Positions 39,298 through 50,647 are shown, counted from the first letter of the stretch. The stretch is 64,000 nt of DNA from Enterobacter huaxiensis (GCF_003594935.2 NZ_CP043342.1:1550001-1614000); one strand, 5' to 3'. A program made the numbers and translations. The notes: generated by a model from the letters alone, not told the origin.

Positions 39298-40434
39298 ATG
39301 GCGCTGCGTATCGCGCTCAGCGGATTTGTGGTTCTGGGGGTGGCAATGGGGATAGGGCGCTTTGCCTTCACGCCCCAGGTGCCGCTGATGATTGCCGCCG
39401 GGCAACTGACGCTGACCAGCGCGGGTCTGGTGGCGGCGATGAACTATCTGGGCTACCTGGTGGGGGCCTGGGATGCCATGCGCGCGCACCGCTTCGTGGA
39501 AACACGTCTCTGGCTGGGCATCTCAGGCGCCGTGGCGCTGACATTACTCTCTGCGGCGGCGGATAACGCCGTCGTTCACGGCCTGCTGCGCTTTGTTATC
39601 GGCTGCATGAGCGGCTGGTCTATGGTACTGATTGCCGCCTGGACCAACGAGCGGCTGGGGCAGCTGGGTAAACCGGGGCTCAGCGCGGCGGTCTTTGCCG
39701 GGCCGGGCGCAGGTATCGCCCTCAGCGGACTGCTCGCCGTCTATATTCAGGCGAGGTCACTCTCTGCCGGAGCCGCCTGGCAAATCTACGGCGTGCTGGC
39801 GCTGGTGCTTATTGCGCTGGTAGCGAGATATCTGCCGCGTTCGGGCCAGCTTCACCGGCCAGGCACCGCGCCGGAGCCGCTGGTGCTGACGGCGGATGTA
39901 AAGCGTCTGGTCTGGAGCTATAGCCTGGCGGGGTTTGGCTATATCCTTCCGGCGACCTTTTTATCGCAGATGGCGGCCGTGCGTTTTCCCGGCAGCCTGT
40001 TTGCCCAGTTTGTCTGGCCACTGTTCGGGATTGCTTCCGTCGTGGGTATTGCGCTCAGCATCCTTCTTCGCCATACCTCAACGTCCCATCGCAGGCTGGC
40101 TATTGTGCTGTGGCTGCAGGGTGCTGGCGTGCTGGCGGCCTGGCTGCTGCCGGGTATTGGCGGCCTGCTGATCGGTGGGCTGCTGGTGGGCGGCGGGTTC
40201 CTGTGCGCCGTGCAGCTTTCTCTTTTGTACGGACGCGAGCTGGCGCCAAACCACACGCGCTATATGGCGGGACTGCTTACCACGGGATATGCCATCGGCC
40301 AGCTGGTTGGCCCGGTCACCTCGGCGCTATCCACGTGGCTTACGCACCGGCTGGAGCCTGCGCTGGGGCTGGCGGGCGTCGCGCTGTTCGTCGGCGGGGC
40401 GCTGGTCTGGAACCGTCAGGCTGAAAGGCAATAG
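39298..40434 (+). CDS. YbfB/YjiJ-family MFS transporter
   Basis: 378 residues with about 12 membrane segments. The N-terminal segment GVAMGIGRFAFTPQVPLMI and the motif AAMNYLGYLVGAW near residue 45 are typical of the YbfB/YjiJ family of MFS-like proteins (PF06779). Substrate unknown. A fair ribosome binding site (TTGGAG) precedes ATG 39298. The gene lies between yeiG and folE, where E. coli has none that I recall, so it is probably an extra gene. Confidence 0.88.
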   Translation: MALRIALSGFVVLGVAMGIGRFAFTPQVPLMIAAGQLTLTSAGLVAAMNYLGYLVGAWDAMRAHRFVETRLWLGISGAVALTLLSAAADNAVVHGLLRFVIGCMSGWSMVLIAAWTNERLGQLGKPGLSAAVFAGPGAGIALSGLLAVYIQARSLSAGAAWQIYGVLALVLIALVARYLPRSGQLHRPGTAPEPLVLTADVKRLVWSYSLAGFGYILPATFLSQMAAVRFPGSLFAQFVWPLFGIASVVGIALSILLRHTSTSHRRLAIVLWLQGAGVLAAWLLPGIGGLLIGGLLVGGGFLCAVQLSLLYGRELAPNHTRYMAGLLTTGYAIGQLVGPVTSALSTWLTHRLEPALGLAGVALFVGGALVWNRQAERQ

Positions 40435-40548
40435 CAATTGCAATAATTATCGTCGTGAATACTGGATTATGTGCGCCGCCTCACGCACAATGAGCGCACA
40501 CTTTTGCCACAACGAGGGCAGAAGACGCCACACCTGCAGGAGAAAATA

Positions 40549-41217
40549 ATGCCATCACTCAGTAAAGAAGCTGCCCTGGTCCACGAAGCTCTGGTTGCGC
40601 ATGGTCTTGAAACGCCACTGCGTCCACCGGTTCAGGAGTTGGATAATGAAACCCGTAAGAATCTGATTTCCGGGCATATGACCGAAATCATGCAACTGCT
40701 GAATCTCGATCTGAGCGATGACAGTCTGATGGAGACGCCACATCGCATCGCGAAAATGTACGTCGATGAGATTTTCTCTGGCCTCGATTACGCGAACTTC
40801 CCGAAAATCACCGTCATCGAAAACAAGATGAAGGTCGATGAAATGGTGACGGTACGCGATATCACGCTGACCAGCACCTGCGAGCATCACTTCGTGACTA
40901 TCGATGGTAAGGCGACGGTGGCCTATATTCCGAAAGATACGGTGATTGGGCTCTCCAAGATCAACCGCATCGTGCGTTTCTTCTCTCAGCGTCCGCAGGT
41001 ACAGGAACGTCTGACGCAGCAGATCCTGATCGCGCTCCAGACCCTGCTGGGGACCAACAACGTGGCGGTTTCCATCGACGCGGTACACTACTGCGTGAAA
41101 GCGCGCGGCGTTCGTGATGCGACCAGTGCAACCACCACCACGTCGCTGGGCGGTCTGTTTAAGTCGAGCCAGAACACCCGCCAGGAATTCCTGCGCGCGG
41201 TGCGTCACCACAACTAG
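40549..41217 (+). CDS. folE: GTP cyclohydrolase I
   Basis: 222 residues from ATG 40549 ([19 protein letters not shown]), the E. coli length, with CAGGAG just upstream; the 26-residue upstream extension is not used. Zinc ligands are seen in [10 protein letters not shown] and VHYCVKARG. It makes 7,8-dihydroneopterin triphosphate, the first step of folate synthesis. YeiB follows 18 bases after its stop codon and is probably co-transcribed. Confidence 0.98.
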   Translation: MPSLSKEAALVHEALVAHGLETPLRPPVQELDNETRKNLISGHMTEIMQLLNLDLSDDSLMETPHRIAKMYVDEIFSGLDYANFPKITVIENKMKVDEMVTVRDITLTSTCEHHFVTIDGKATVAYIPKDTVIGLSKINRIVRFFSQRPQVQERLTQQILIALQTLLGTNNVAVSIDAVHYCVKARGVRDATSATTTTSLGGLFKSSQNTRQEFLRAVRHHN

Positions 41218-41235
41218 TCAAACAGGGCAGGAACC

Positions 41236-42393
41236 ATGGAGCGAAACGTCACGCTCGATTTTGTACGCGGCGTCGCGATCCTCGGTATTCTCCTGCTGAA
41301 TATCAGCGCCTTCGGTCTGCCGAAGGCTGCTTACCTCAATCCCGCCTGGTACGGTGATATCACTCAACGTGACGCGTGGACGTGGGCGATCCTCGATCTC
41401 TTTGCGCAGGTTAAATTCCTGACCCTCTTCGCGCTGCTTTTCGGCGCAGGACTTCAGCTATTACTCAAGCGCGGCACGCGCTGGATCCAGTCGCGTTTAA
41501 CGCTGCTGGCGATCCTGGGCTTTATTCATTGCCTGCTGTTCTGGGACGGCGATATTCTTCTGGCCTATGGGCTAGTCGGGCTGATTTGCTGGCGTCTTAT
41601 CCGCGATGCGCCCGGCGTAAAAAGCCTGTTCAACACCGGCGTGATGCTTTATGTCATGGGGCTTGCCGTACTGCTGCTGCTGGGCCTGATTTCCGGTGAA
41701 TCGACAAACCGCTCCTGGATCCCCGATGCCGCGAACCTCCAGTATGAGCAGTTCTGGAAACTGAAAGGGGGCACCGAAGCTATCAGCAATCGCGCGGATA
41801 TGCTGGGCGATAACCTGATCGCGCTGGGCGCGCAGTACGGCTGGCAGCTGGCGGGAATGATGCTAATGGGCGCATCGTTGATGCGCACCGGCTGGCTAAA
41901 AGGCGAATTCAGCCTGCGTCACTATCGCCGAACCGGGGCGTTACTGGTATTGCTCGGCGTGCTGATTAACCTCCCGGCGGTGGTTGCGCAGTGGCATCTC
42001 CACTGGGATTACCGCTGGTGCGCTTTCCTGCTGCAGCTGCCGCGCGAGCTGAGCGCACCGTTCCAGACCATTGGCTATGCGGCGTTGATGTATGGCTTCT
42101 GGCCGCAGCTCTCCCGCCTGTGGATCGTCAGTGCAGTTGCCTGCGTTGGGCGTATGGCGTTAAGCAATTACATTTTGCAGACGCTGATTTGCACCACGCT
42201 TTTCTATCGATTTGGCCTGTTTATGAAATTCGACCGTCTGACGCTGCTGGCGTTTGTTATTCCGGTCTGGATTGTTAACCTGGCGTTTTCCGTTATCTGG
42301 CTCCGTTTCTTCCGCCAGGGCCCGCTGGAATGGGTATGGAGAAAATTAACCGCACATGCTTCGGGTGTATCATTGTCTAGAACATCCAGATAA
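41236..42393 (+). CDS. yeiB: YeiB, DUF418 inner-membrane protein
   Basis: 385 residues with about ten membrane segments. The N-terminus ERNVTLDFVRGVAILGILLL is the DUF418 signature shared with acyltransferase-like membrane proteins. Function unknown. It is immediately downstream of folE, as in E. coli, and probably forms one transcript with it. Confidence 0.95.
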   Translation: MERNVTLDFVRGVAILGILLLNISAFGLPKAAYLNPAWYGDITQRDAWTWAILDLFAQVKFLTLFALLFGAGLQLLLKRGTRWIQSRLTLLAILGFIHCLLFWDGDILLAYGLVGLICWRLIRDAPGVKSLFNTGVMLYVMGLAVLLLLGLISGESTNRSWIPDAANLQYEQFWKLKGGTEAISNRADMLGDNLIALGAQYGWQLAGMMLMGASLMRTGWLKGEFSLRHYRRTGALLVLLGVLINLPAVVAQWHLHWDYRWCAFLLQLPRELSAPFQTIGYAALMYGFWPQLSRLWIVSAVACVGRMALSNYILQTLICTTLFYRFGLFMKFDRLTLLAFVIPVWIVNLAFSVIWLRFFRQGPLEWVWRKLTAHASGVSLSRTSR

Positions 42394-42423
42394 CGATCTG
42401 GATCACAATCATTAACAAAATGG

Positions 42424-42458
42424 ATGTAAACGTTTTCATCCGTGTGAGCTTCTTCACG
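42424..42458 (+). promoter_or_regulatory. GalR/GalS operator and CRP site upstream of galS
   Basis: ATGTAAACGTTTTCAT (42424-42439) matches the gal operator pattern, and TGTGAGCTTCTTCACG (42443-42458) matches the CRP pattern with both half-sites. In E. coli galS is autoregulated and CRP-dependent, with the same arrangement. Confidence 0.8.
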
Positions 42459-42548
42459 TAGTCCCCCCTCTCTCGCTGCCAAAATAGCCACCTTGCTAAA
42501 CACAGGGGGTGTCTGTGAGTTGCTGCAATCCTTTGAAGGATGGTGAAT

Positions 42549-43571
42549 ATGATCACCATTCGTGACGTCGCCCGCCAGGCGGGCGTTTCTGTTGCTACCG
42601 TCTCTCGCGTGCTGAACAACAGCGCGCTGGTCAGCCCTGAAACCCGTGAAACCGTAATGAAAGCCGTGACCCAGCTGGGGTACCGGCCAAATGCCAATGC
42701 GCAGGCGCTGGCCACGCAGGTCAGCGATACCATCGGCGTGGTGGTGATGGATGTTTCAGATGCGTTCTTCGGCGCGCTGGTTAAGGCGGTGGACGTTGTC
42801 GCCCAGCAGCACAATAAATACGTGCTGATCGGCAACAGCTATCACGAGGCGGAAAAAGAGCGTCATGCCATTGAAGTGCTGATCCGCCAGCGCTGTAACG
42901 CCCTGATTGTCCACTCAAAAGCCTTGAGCGATGAAGAGCTGGCCGGGTTTATGGAACAGATCCCCGGCATGGTGTTGATCAACCGGATTGTGCCGGGCTA
43001 CGCGCACCGCTGCGTAGGGCTTGATAACGTCAGCGGCGCAATGATGGCGACGCGGATGCTCATCAACAATGGCCATCAGCGTATCGGTTTTCTGGCCTCC
43101 AGCCACTCGATTGAAGACGACGAGATGCGTCGTGAAGGGTGGCAGAATGCGTTGAAAGAGCACGGCATTGTGCCGCCTGAGAGCTGGGTAGGAACCGGAA
43201 CGCCCGATATGCAGGGCGGGGAGGCGGCAATGGTTGAGCTGCTGGGCCGTAACCTGCAGCTATCCGCGGTATTTACCTACAACGATAGCATGGCGGCCGG
43301 TGCGCTTACCGCACTGAAAGACAACGGTATTGCGGTGCCGCAGCATTTATCGCTGATTGGCTTCGATGATATCCCTATTGCCCGTTACACCGACCCGCAG
43401 CTCACCACGGTGCGTTACCCGATAGCGTCCATGGCAAAACTGGCGACGGAGCTGGCGCTACAGGGGGCGGCTGGGCTGTTAGATCCGGATGCAACACACT
43501 GTTTCATGCCGACTTTAGTGCGTCGTCATTCGGTCGCCGTTCGGCAAATTGTGGCTCCGATCACTAACTGA
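42549..43571 (+). CDS. galS: GalS, galactose isorepressor
   Basis: 340 residues from ATG 42549 ([20 protein letters not shown]); AAGGA at 42535 fits this start rather than the ATG at 42540. LacI/GalR-family regulator: N-terminal helix-turn-helix and hinge, then a sugar-binding domain ([20 protein letters not shown]). It represses mglBAC and galS and responds to galactose. It lies directly upstream of mglBAC on the same strand, as in E. coli, about 300 bases before mglB. Confidence 0.96.
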   Translation: MITIRDVARQAGVSVATVSRVLNNSALVSPETRETVMKAVTQLGYRPNANAQALATQVSDTIGVVVMDVSDAFFGALVKAVDVVAQQHNKYVLIGNSYHEAEKERHAIEVLIRQRCNALIVHSKALSDEELAGFMEQIPGMVLINRIVPGYAHRCVGLDNVSGAMMATRMLINNGHQRIGFLASSHSIEDDEMRREGWQNALKEHGIVPPESWVGTGTPDMQGGEAAMVELLGRNLQLSAVFTYNDSMAAGALTALKDNGIAVPQHLSLIGFDDIPIARYTDPQLTTVRYPIASMAKLATELALQGAAGLLDPDATHCFMPTLVRRHSVAVRQIVAPITN

Positions 43572-43583
43572 TTACATGGTGTG

Positions 43584-43619
43584 ATGTAACCGTTTTCAAT
43601 CTGTGAGTAAATTCACAGT
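43584..43619 (+). promoter_or_regulatory. GalS operator and CRP site upstream of mglB
   Basis: ATGTAACCGTTTTCAA (43584-43599) matches the gal operator at nearly every defined position. TGTGAGTAAATTCACA (43602-43617) is a perfect CRP site. Both lie about 250 bases before mglB. The rest of the 295-base gap shows no gene. Confidence 0.88.
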
Positions 43620-43866
43620 ATCTTAACAATGCGCTGACTATGATGTCAGCGTTTTAGGGGATGAAACGCTATGTAACGGTGATTATTCACTTTCACTATA
43701 GCCAACGTGCCGCAAACAACGAATAAAACGCATTTCTGGAGCGTTACCGAACACGGAAGATAGAAATTTTATAAGTGAACTTCGGCGATCAGTAACGTTT
43801 TATTAACACCTGCCCGCCGACCGTTATTCACAAGAACTACCCTGCATAAAAAAAACCGGAGATACC

Positions 43867-44865
43867 ATGAATAAGAAGGTGTTGACTCTGTCTGCTGTAA
43901 TGGCAAGCATGCTTTTTGGTGCAGCAGCGCACGCTGCGGATACCCGTATTGGTGTGACAATCTATAAATACGACGACAACTTCATGTCTGTTGTGCGTAA
44001 AGCTATCGAGAAAGACGGTAAATCAGCGCCAGACGTGCAGCTGCTGATGAATGACTCCCAAAACGACCAGTCCAAACAGAACGACCAGATTGACGTTCTG
44101 CTGGCAAAAGGCGTGAAGGCACTGGCCATCAACCTGGTTGACCCGGCAGCAGCAGGCACCGTCATTGAGAAAGCGCGTGGCCAGAACGTGCCAATCGTCT
44201 TCTTCAACAAAGAACCTTCTCGTAAGGCGCTGGATAGCTACGACAAAGCGTTCTACGTGGGTACTGACTCCAAAGAATCCGGCATTATCCAGGGCGACCT
44301 GATTGCCAAACACTGGGCGGCGAACCCGAACTGGGACCTGAACAAAGACGGTCAGATTCAGTTCGTTCTGCTGAAAGGCGAACCTGGCCACCCGGATGCT
44401 GAAGCACGTACCACTTACGTTATCAAAGAGCTGAACGACAAGGGCCTGAAAACCCAGCAGCTGGCGTTAGATACCGCCATGTGGGACACCGCTCAGGCGA
44501 AAGATAAGATGGACGCGTGGCTGTCCGGCCCGAACGCGAACAAAATCGAAGTGGTTATCGCCAACAACGATGCGATGGCAATGGGTGCAGTAGAAGCGCT
44601 GAAAGCACACAACAAATCGTCCATTCCTGTCTTCGGCGTGGATGCGCTGCCGGAAGCCCTGGCGCTGGTTAAATCTGGTGCGATGGCCGGTACCGTTCTG
44701 AACGATGCCAACAACCAGGCGAAAGCCACCTTCGATCTGGCGAAAAACCTGGCCGACGGTAAAGGTGCTGCTGACGGCACCAGCTGGAAAATCGAAAACA
44801 AAATCGTTCGCGTACCTTACGTGGGCGTAGACCAGTCCAACCTGGCTGAGTTTATCGGTAAATAA
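43867..44865 (+). CDS. mglB: Galactose/methyl-galactoside-binding protein MglB
   Basis: 332 residues. Signal peptide ends FGAAAHA, before [15 protein letters not shown]. Periplasmic binding protein of the sugar class (type I fold), with a calcium-binding loop DLNKDGQIQ near residue 157, as in E. coli GBP. It binds galactose and glucose and also serves the Trg chemoreceptor. It is the first gene of mglBAC, under GalS and CRP sites upstream. Confidence 0.97.
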   Translation: MNKKVLTLSAVMASMLFGAAAHAADTRIGVTIYKYDDNFMSVVRKAIEKDGKSAPDVQLLMNDSQNDQSKQNDQIDVLLAKGVKALAINLVDPAAAGTVIEKARGQNVPIVFFNKEPSRKALDSYDKAFYVGTDSKESGIIQGDLIAKHWAANPNWDLNKDGQIQFVLLKGEPGHPDAEARTTYVIKELNDKGLKTQQLALDTAMWDTAQAKDKMDAWLSGPNANKIEVVIANNDAMAMGAVEALKAHNKSSIPVFGVDALPEALALVKSGAMAGTVLNDANNQAKATFDLAKNLADGKGAADGTSWKIENKIVRVPYVGVDQSNLAEFIGK

Positions 44866-44884
44866 GTTCGTCGTACTGTCTCCA

Positions 44885-44911
44885 CTGGGCGCAATTCGTT
44901 GCGCCCTTTTA
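44885..44911 (+). terminator. Hairpin with T run between mglB and mglA
   Basis: GGGCGCAA, TTCG loop, TTGCGCCC and TTTT. A perfect 8-bp stem inside the operon, which probably lowers mglA-mglC expression relative to mglB or protects the mglB mRNA. Confidence 0.8.
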
Positions 44912-44944
44912 TAACGCGATATGCGAGGCCAACAAGGTATAATT

Positions 44945-46462
44945 ATGGTCAGCACAAATACTCAGTCGTCTGGTGAATACTTGTTGGAAATGACCGGTGT
45001 CAATAAGTCTTTCCCCGGCGTTAAGGCACTCGATAATGTTAATTTAAAAGTGCGTCCTCACTCTATTCATGCCCTGATGGGGGAGAACGGTGCGGGTAAA
45101 TCAACATTATTAAAATGTCTTTTTGGGATCTATCAAAAAGATTCTGGCAGCATCCTTTTTCAGGGGAAAGAGATCGATTTCCATTCAGCGAAAGAAGCGC
45201 TGGAAAACGGTATCTCAATGGTTCACCAGGAACTGAACCTGGTACTGCAGCGCTCGGTTATGGATAATATGTGGTTGGGACGTTATCCAACCAAAGGTGT
45301 CTTTGTCGATCAGGAGAAAATGTATCGCGACACCAAGGCCATCTTCGACGAGCTGGATATTGATATCGATCCGCGCGCCCGCGTGGGAACATTATCCGTA
45401 TCCCAGATGCAGATGATCGAAATTGCCAAAGCGTTCTCCTACGACGCCAAGATCGTCATCATGGATGAACCGACCTCATCCTTAACGGAAAAAGAGGTTA
45501 ACCACCTTTTTACCATTATTCGTAAGCTGAAAGATCGCGGCTGCGGTATTGTCTACATCTCGCATAAGATGGAAGAGATCTTCCAGCTGTGCGATGAAAT
45601 CACCATCCTGCGCGACGGCCAGTGGATTGCCACTCAGCCGCTGGAAGGGCTGGACATGGACAAGATCATCGCCATGATGGTTGGCCGCTCCCTGAATCAG
45701 CGTTTCCCTGACCGTGAGAACAAACCGGGTGAAGTGATCCTTGAGGTGCGGAACCTCACGTCGCTGCGCCAGCCGTCCATTCGCGACGTCTCCTTCGACC
45801 TGCACAAAGGTGAAATTCTGGGGATAGCAGGGCTGGTCGGCGCGAAACGTACCGATATCGTGGAAACCCTGTTTGGGATCCGTGAAAAATCGGGCGGCAC
45901 CATCACCCTGCACGGAAAGAAAATTAATAACCACAACGCCAACGAAGCCATTAATCACGGTTTTGCGCTGGTGACGGAAGAGCGTCGCTCGACGGGTATT
46001 TACGCCTATCTGGACATTAACTTTAACTCGTTAATTTCGAATATCCGTAACTACAAAAGCAAAATTGGCCTGCTGGATAATTCCCGCATGAAGAGCGATA
46101 CCCAGTGGGTGATTGACTCCATGCGCGTGAAAACGCCGGGTCACCGTACGCAGATCGGTTCGCTCTCGGGCGGTAACCAGCAAAAAGTGATTATCGGCCG
46201 CTGGTTGTTAACCCAGCCTGAAATTCTGATGTTGGATGAACCGACGCGTGGTATCGATGTAGGTGCAAAATTTGAGATATACCAGCTGATTGCCGAGCTG
46301 GCCAAAAAGAATAAAGGGATCATTATTATTTCTTCCGAAATGCCGGAATTGTTAGGGATCACAGACCGTATTCTGGTTATGAGCAATGGTCTCGTTGCCG
46401 GTATTGTTGACACCAAAACGACTACGCAAAACGAAATTTTGCGTCTTGCGTCTTTGCACCTT
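44945..46462 (+). CDS. mglA: MglA, galactose ABC transporter ATPase (double ABC)
   Basis: 506 residues from ATG 44945 ([18 protein letters not shown]), the E. coli length; the upstream frame from 44921 adds eight residues and is not preferred. The protein ends LASLHL; the TAA stop is at 46463-46465. Two ATPase cassettes: Walker A GENGAGKS near residue 45 in the first, LSGGNQQ in the second; the second P-loop has GLVGAKRTD, the degenerate form normal in this sugar family. It powers uptake of galactose with MglC. Confidence 0.96.
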
Positions 46463-46480
46463 TAAGATCAGGGGCTCCTC

Positions 46481-47491
46481 ATGAGTGCGTTAAATAAAAA
46501 AAGTTTTCTCACTTATCTGAAAGAAGGCGGTATTTACGTTGTTCTTTTAGTGTTACTGGCCATTATTATTTTCCAGGACCCTACGTTCTTAAGTCTGCTG
46601 AACTTGAGTAACATTCTTACGCAGTCCTCCGTACGTATTATCATCGCGCTCGGCGTGGCGGGCCTTATCGTCACCCAGGGTACTGACCTGTCCGCAGGGC
46701 GTCAGGTGGGTCTGGCGGCGGTTATCGCCGCGACCATGCTGCAGTCGATGGAAAACGCCAACAAGGTGTTCCCGGAAATGGCAACGATGCCGATTTTCGT
46801 GGTGATCCTGATCGTCTGCGCCATCGGTGCCGTCATTGGCCTGATTAACGGCATCATCATTGCTTACCTGAACGTGACGCCATTCATCACCACGCTGGGT
46901 ACGATGATCATCGTTTACGGTATCAACTCCCTGTACTACGACTTCGTAGGCGCGTCGCCTATTTCGGGCTTCGACAGCGGCTTCTCGACGTTCACGCAAG
47001 GGTTTATTGCGATGGGCAGCTTCCGCCTGTCGTACATCACCTTCTATGCGCTGATTGCGGTGGCCTTCGTCTGGGTGCTGTGGAACAAAACCCGCTTCGG
47101 CAAAAACATCTTTGCTATCGGCGGTAACCCGGAAGCGGCAAAAGTCTCCGGCGTTAACGTTGCCCTGAACCTGCTGATGATTTACGCGCTCTCCGGTGTG
47201 TTCTACGCCTTCGGCGGGATGCTGGAAGCGGGCCGTATCGGCTCCGCCACCAACAACCTCGGCTTTATGTACGAACTGGATGCGATTGCGGCCTGCGTGG
47301 TGGGCGGTGTCTCCTTCAGCGGCGGCGTGGGTACCGTGCTCGGCGTGGTAACCGGTGTGATCATCTTCACCGTTATCAACTACGGCCTGACCTACATCGG
47401 CGTGAACCCTTACTGGCAGTACATCATTAAGGGCGCCATCATCATCTTCGCGGTTGCGCTGGATTCACTGAAGTACGCGCGTAAGAAGTAA
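46481..47491 (+). CDS. mglC: MglC, galactose ABC transporter permease
   Basis: 336 residues with eight to ten membrane segments. The family's features are seen as GVAGLIVTQGTDLSAGRQVG near residue 67 and the permease loop FAIGGNPEAAKVSGVNV near residue 215. It forms the membrane channel for galactose and methyl-galactoside. It starts about 15 bases after mglA and ends in a strong terminator. Confidence 0.97.
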   Translation: MSALNKKSFLTYLKEGGIYVVLLVLLAIIIFQDPTFLSLLNLSNILTQSSVRIIIALGVAGLIVTQGTDLSAGRQVGLAAVIAATMLQSMENANKVFPEMATMPIFVVILIVCAIGAVIGLINGIIIAYLNVTPFITTLGTMIIVYGINSLYYDFVGASPISGFDSGFSTFTQGFIAMGSFRLSYITFYALIAVAFVWVLWNKTRFGKNIFAIGGNPEAAKVSGVNVALNLLMIYALSGVFYAFGGMLEAGRIGSATNNLGFMYELDAIAACVVGGVSFSGGVGTVLGVVTGVIIFTVINYGLTYIGVNPYWQYIIKGAIIIFAVALDSLKYARKK

Positions 47492-47503
47492 GCTCATTAA
47501 GAA

Positions 47504-47537
47504 TGAAAAGGCCCGCTCACGTAGCGGGCTTTTTTTT
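47504..47537 (+). terminator. Intrinsic terminator after mglC
   Basis: AAAAGGCCCGCT, a CACGT loop, AGCGGGC and eight Ts. Confidence 0.92.
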
Positions 47538-47632
47538 GCCCGGTGGCGTCCAAAGTCGGGTGGCGGCTTCGCCTTACCCGACCTACACGAAAATCCGCCC
47601 CGTAGGCCTGGTAAGCGCAGCGCCACCGGGCA
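47538..47632. repeat. BIME-like cluster of REP units after mglC
   Basis: Three units in a row: GCCCGGTGGCG at 47538, TCGGGTGGCGGCTTCGCCTTACCCGA at 47556-47581, and GCCTGGTAAGCGCAGCGCCACC at 47605 onward. They alternate in orientation, as in BIME clusters. In E. coli, preT, preA and yeiS occupy this interval. Confidence 0.75.
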
Positions 47633-47657
47633 GGACCCCGCACCGGAGTAAACAGTT

Positions 47658-48402
<745 letters not shown>

Positions 48403-48468
48403 TCAGGCTACTGTACCCGCCTGGTTAGCGCAAGAAACGGTGAATCAACTGAGGGCTTTTTCAGCAAA

Positions 48469-48492
48469 CGGGCGGGCATTTCTGCCCGCCGG
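48469..48492 (-). terminator. Hairpin after cdd, probable terminator
   Basis: On the - strand GGCGGGCA, a GAAA loop, TGCCCGCC, followed by a weak T-containing stretch CGTTTGC. A perfect 8-bp stem. Confidence 0.6.
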
Positions 48493-48496
48493 AAGG

Positions 48497-49381
48497 TCAG
48501 GCAAGCAGCACGCGGTCAATTGTCGTGCAGCCCAGCGCTTTCAGCGTGGCGGCGGTAGCGTCCCACTGGATCAGCGGTGCATCGGCTTTTTCGGCCAAAA
48601 TTGCGCGTTGGATATCAGGATAGTCGTAGCCGTTCAGGCTCAGCAGGTTGAGTGCGCCCTGCAGCGGCGGGAGCGTCGGGTTGAACGCGGCGTTCTCCGC
48701 ATAGCTGCCGGTGAAGATGCGGCCATCGCGGCACTGCAGCGCCACGCCGCTCGGTGATTTGCTGTACGGCGTGTGGCTCTGGTTGGCGGCGGTGATAGCG
48801 GCCTGGCTCAGGTCATCGCCGGACAGGGCGAAACCGTGGTCCTGCGCGTCCATCAGCAGCGTTTTGATCTCAAGATCTTTCGGGCCGAAGGCATCCGGCA
48901 GATAGTCGCCCAGCGTGTGCGGCTCGCGGCCCGGCAGATTGATGCGCAGCTGCAGGCCGCTGTTCAGCTCGTTCATAAACTGGCGGCAGTGGCCGCACGG
49001 GGTGTAGTTAACGGTGATGGCGCTCAGCGCTTTTTCACCGCGCAGCCAGGCGTGGCTGATGGCGCTCTGCTCGGCGTGGACGGTTTGCTGCATCGTCGCA
49101 CCCAGGAACTCCATGTTTCCACCGAAGTACCAGGTTCCGCTTACGCCGCGTGCAATCGCACCGACGTTAAAGTGGGAGAGATCTGCGCGGGCGCAGGAGG
49201 CGGCCAGCGGCAGGAGTGCGAAAGCCAGCGCGTCTTCGTCCAGTCCCGCTGCCTGTTTAAGCGTCGCGACCTGCTCCGCCGTCAGCAGGGCGGGGAAATG
49301 TGCATCCGCCAGAACCGGAGCCAGGGCTGATTGCAAATTCTCTGCGAGCTGGGCGAAAGCAGTTTGAAAACGTGGATGCAT
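48497..49381 (-). CDS. cdd: Cytidine deaminase
   Basis: 294 residues, the dimeric enteric form with a degenerate second domain. The catalytic motif is seen as [13 protein letters not shown] near residue 100 and the zinc Cys pair as TPCGHCRQF near residue 130. It deaminates cytidine and deoxycytidine. A CRP site lies in the promoter region, as in the CytR-CRP controlled E. coli gene. Confidence 0.97.
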   Translation of the reverse strand: MHPRFQTAFAQLAENLQSALAPVLADAHFPALLTAEQVATLKQAAGLDEDALAFALLPLAASCARADLSHFNVGAIARGVSGTWYFGGNMEFLGATMQQTVHAEQSAISHAWLRGEKALSAITVNYTPCGHCRQFMNELNSGLQLRINLPGREPHTLGDYLPDAFGPKDLEIKTLLMDAQDHGFALSGDDLSQAAITAANQSHTPYSKSPSGVALQCRDGRIFTGSYAENAAFNPTLPPLQGALNLLSLNGYDYPDIQRAILAEKADAPLIQWDATAATLKALGCTTIDRVLLA

Positions 49382-49413
49382 GGCGTGTGCCTCATAAAGG
49401 TTAATGGATCGGT

Positions 49414-49456
49414 AGTGTACGGAGCCGATGGGGCTTTATATGTGATCCACTTCTCA
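49414..49456 (-). promoter_or_regulatory. Predicted cdd promoter with CRP site
   Basis: On the - strand TGAGAAGTGGATCACA (49456-49441) matches CRP, and TACACT (49419-49414) would be the -10 box about 30 bases from the CRP centre, the class II spacing. Further upstream, AAATTTGCG and CGCAAATTT form an inverted repeat (49488-49513), and TTGCAT (49468-49463) fits a CytR half-site. Confidence 0.55.
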
Positions 49457-49510
49457 TTATGTATGCAACTTATGAAAACAAAATGAAATTTGCGCGACGC
49501 ATCGCAAATT

Positions 49511-50206
49511 TTAGCCCATCACCGCCAGAATAATCGGGAACACAAACGGCGCGATCAGGGAGGTGATAATCCCGCAGATCACCAGCGCCAGCGAGCTAAA
49601 CGCCCCTTCCTGATAATCCACCTCTGCGCAGCGCGCGGTGCCCAGCGCGTGTGATGCCGTGCCCATGGCCAGACCGCGTGCGGCTTTGGTGCGGATCTTC
49701 ATCAGATTCAGCAGGGTATGGCCAAATACCGCGCCCAGGATACCGACGAAGATCACGCACATGGCGCTGATGGCCGGAATACCGCCGATGCTGCCGCCCA
49801 CGGCCATTGCGATAGGCGTGGTAACGGACTTCGGCAGGATAGACGCCGCAATTTGCGGCGACGCGCCCATCAGCAGCGCCACCGAGGTTCCGGTAACCAT
49901 CGCCACCAGGCTACCGATAAAGCAAATGGTAATGATGGACTTCCAGCGGGCGCGGATCTGGTGCAGCTGTTCATATAAAGGAAACGCCAGCGCCACAACG
50001 GCAGGCTGCAGCAGGTCGTTTAAAATTTTGCTCCCGGCGAAATAGCGTTCGTAGGGAATGCCGGTAAGGAGCAGGAAAGGAATAATCACCACCATCGCCA
50101 CCAGCAGCGGGTTGAGCAACGGCATTTTGAAACGAATTGCGAGTTTACGCGCGGCAAAGAACACCACCAGGGTTAACGGCAGCGACCACCAGATATTGGC
50201 CATCAT
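49511..50206 (-). CDS. yohK: YohK, LrgB-family membrane protein
   Basis: 231 residues from ATG 50206 ([18 protein letters not shown]), the E. coli length; the open frame extends upstream through yohJ in another frame and is not coding there. Multiple membrane segments; [19 protein letters not shown] is the LrgB signature. The LrgAB/CidAB families are linked to murein hydrolase control and, in other bacteria, to export of small organic acids. It overlaps the yohJ stop by four bases (ATGA). Confidence 0.95.
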   Translation of the reverse strand: MMANIWWSLPLTLVVFFAARKLAIRFKMPLLNPLLVAMVVIIPFLLLTGIPYERYFAGSKILNDLLQPAVVALAFPLYEQLHQIRARWKSIITICFIGSLVAMVTGTSVALLMGASPQIAASILPKSVTTPIAMAVGGSIGGIPAISAMCVIFVGILGAVFGHTLLNLMKIRTKAARGLAMGTASHALGTARCAEVDYQEGAFSSLALVICGIITSLIAPFVFPIILAVMG

Positions 50207-50598
50207 TTTTTTGTTTTCTCCCCGACCACTTTGCGTTCGCCATGCACAATATGCGAACTCCAGCTCACCACCAGGAAAACCACCAGCGTACTGACCGCGC
50301 AGGAGACAACGATCGGGCCGAACTGCGCTTTGAGCACGTCGTAGTACTGCATGACCCCGACGCCGATGGGCACGAACAGCAGCGCCATATAGCGGATAAG
50401 GACGAAGCAGCCGGGGTTGACCCACTTCGCGGGCAGAACCTGCAGCGCCAGCAGCACGAACAGGATCAGCATGCCGATAATGCTGCCGGGAATGACGATC
50501 GGCAGCAGCGAGGCGATAAAGATCCCGGCGTACAGGCAGGCGTAAATCAGGACGAATGCGCGCAGATATTGCCAGACGGTGTTTAGTGATTTGCTCAT
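50203..50598 (-). CDS. yohJ: YohJ, LrgA/CidA-family holin-like membrane protein
   Basis: 131 residues from ATG 50598 ([19 protein letters not shown]). Four membrane segments; [18 protein letters not shown] is the LrgA/CidA signature. It pairs with YohK, as LrgA pairs with LrgB. The upstream frame adds 12 residues without support. A CRP-like site lies about 50 bases upstream. Confidence 0.94.
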   Translation of the reverse strand: MSKSLNTVWQYLRAFVLIYACLYAGIFIASLLPIVIPGSIIGMLILFVLLALQVLPAKWVNPGCFVLIRYMALLFVPIGVGVMQYYDVLKAQFGPIVVSCAVSTLVVFLVVSWSSHIVHGERKVVGEKTKK

Positions 50599-50647
50599 GG
50601 TGAAAGTCCTTGATGAAACGCATTCATCATACAATTAAACCCAGAAA

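Noticed and set aside
50207..50623. Upstream extension of the yohK frame (370 residues in total)
   Set aside because: The extension is yohJ read in another frame; the family length is 231 residues and MMANIWWS is the known start.
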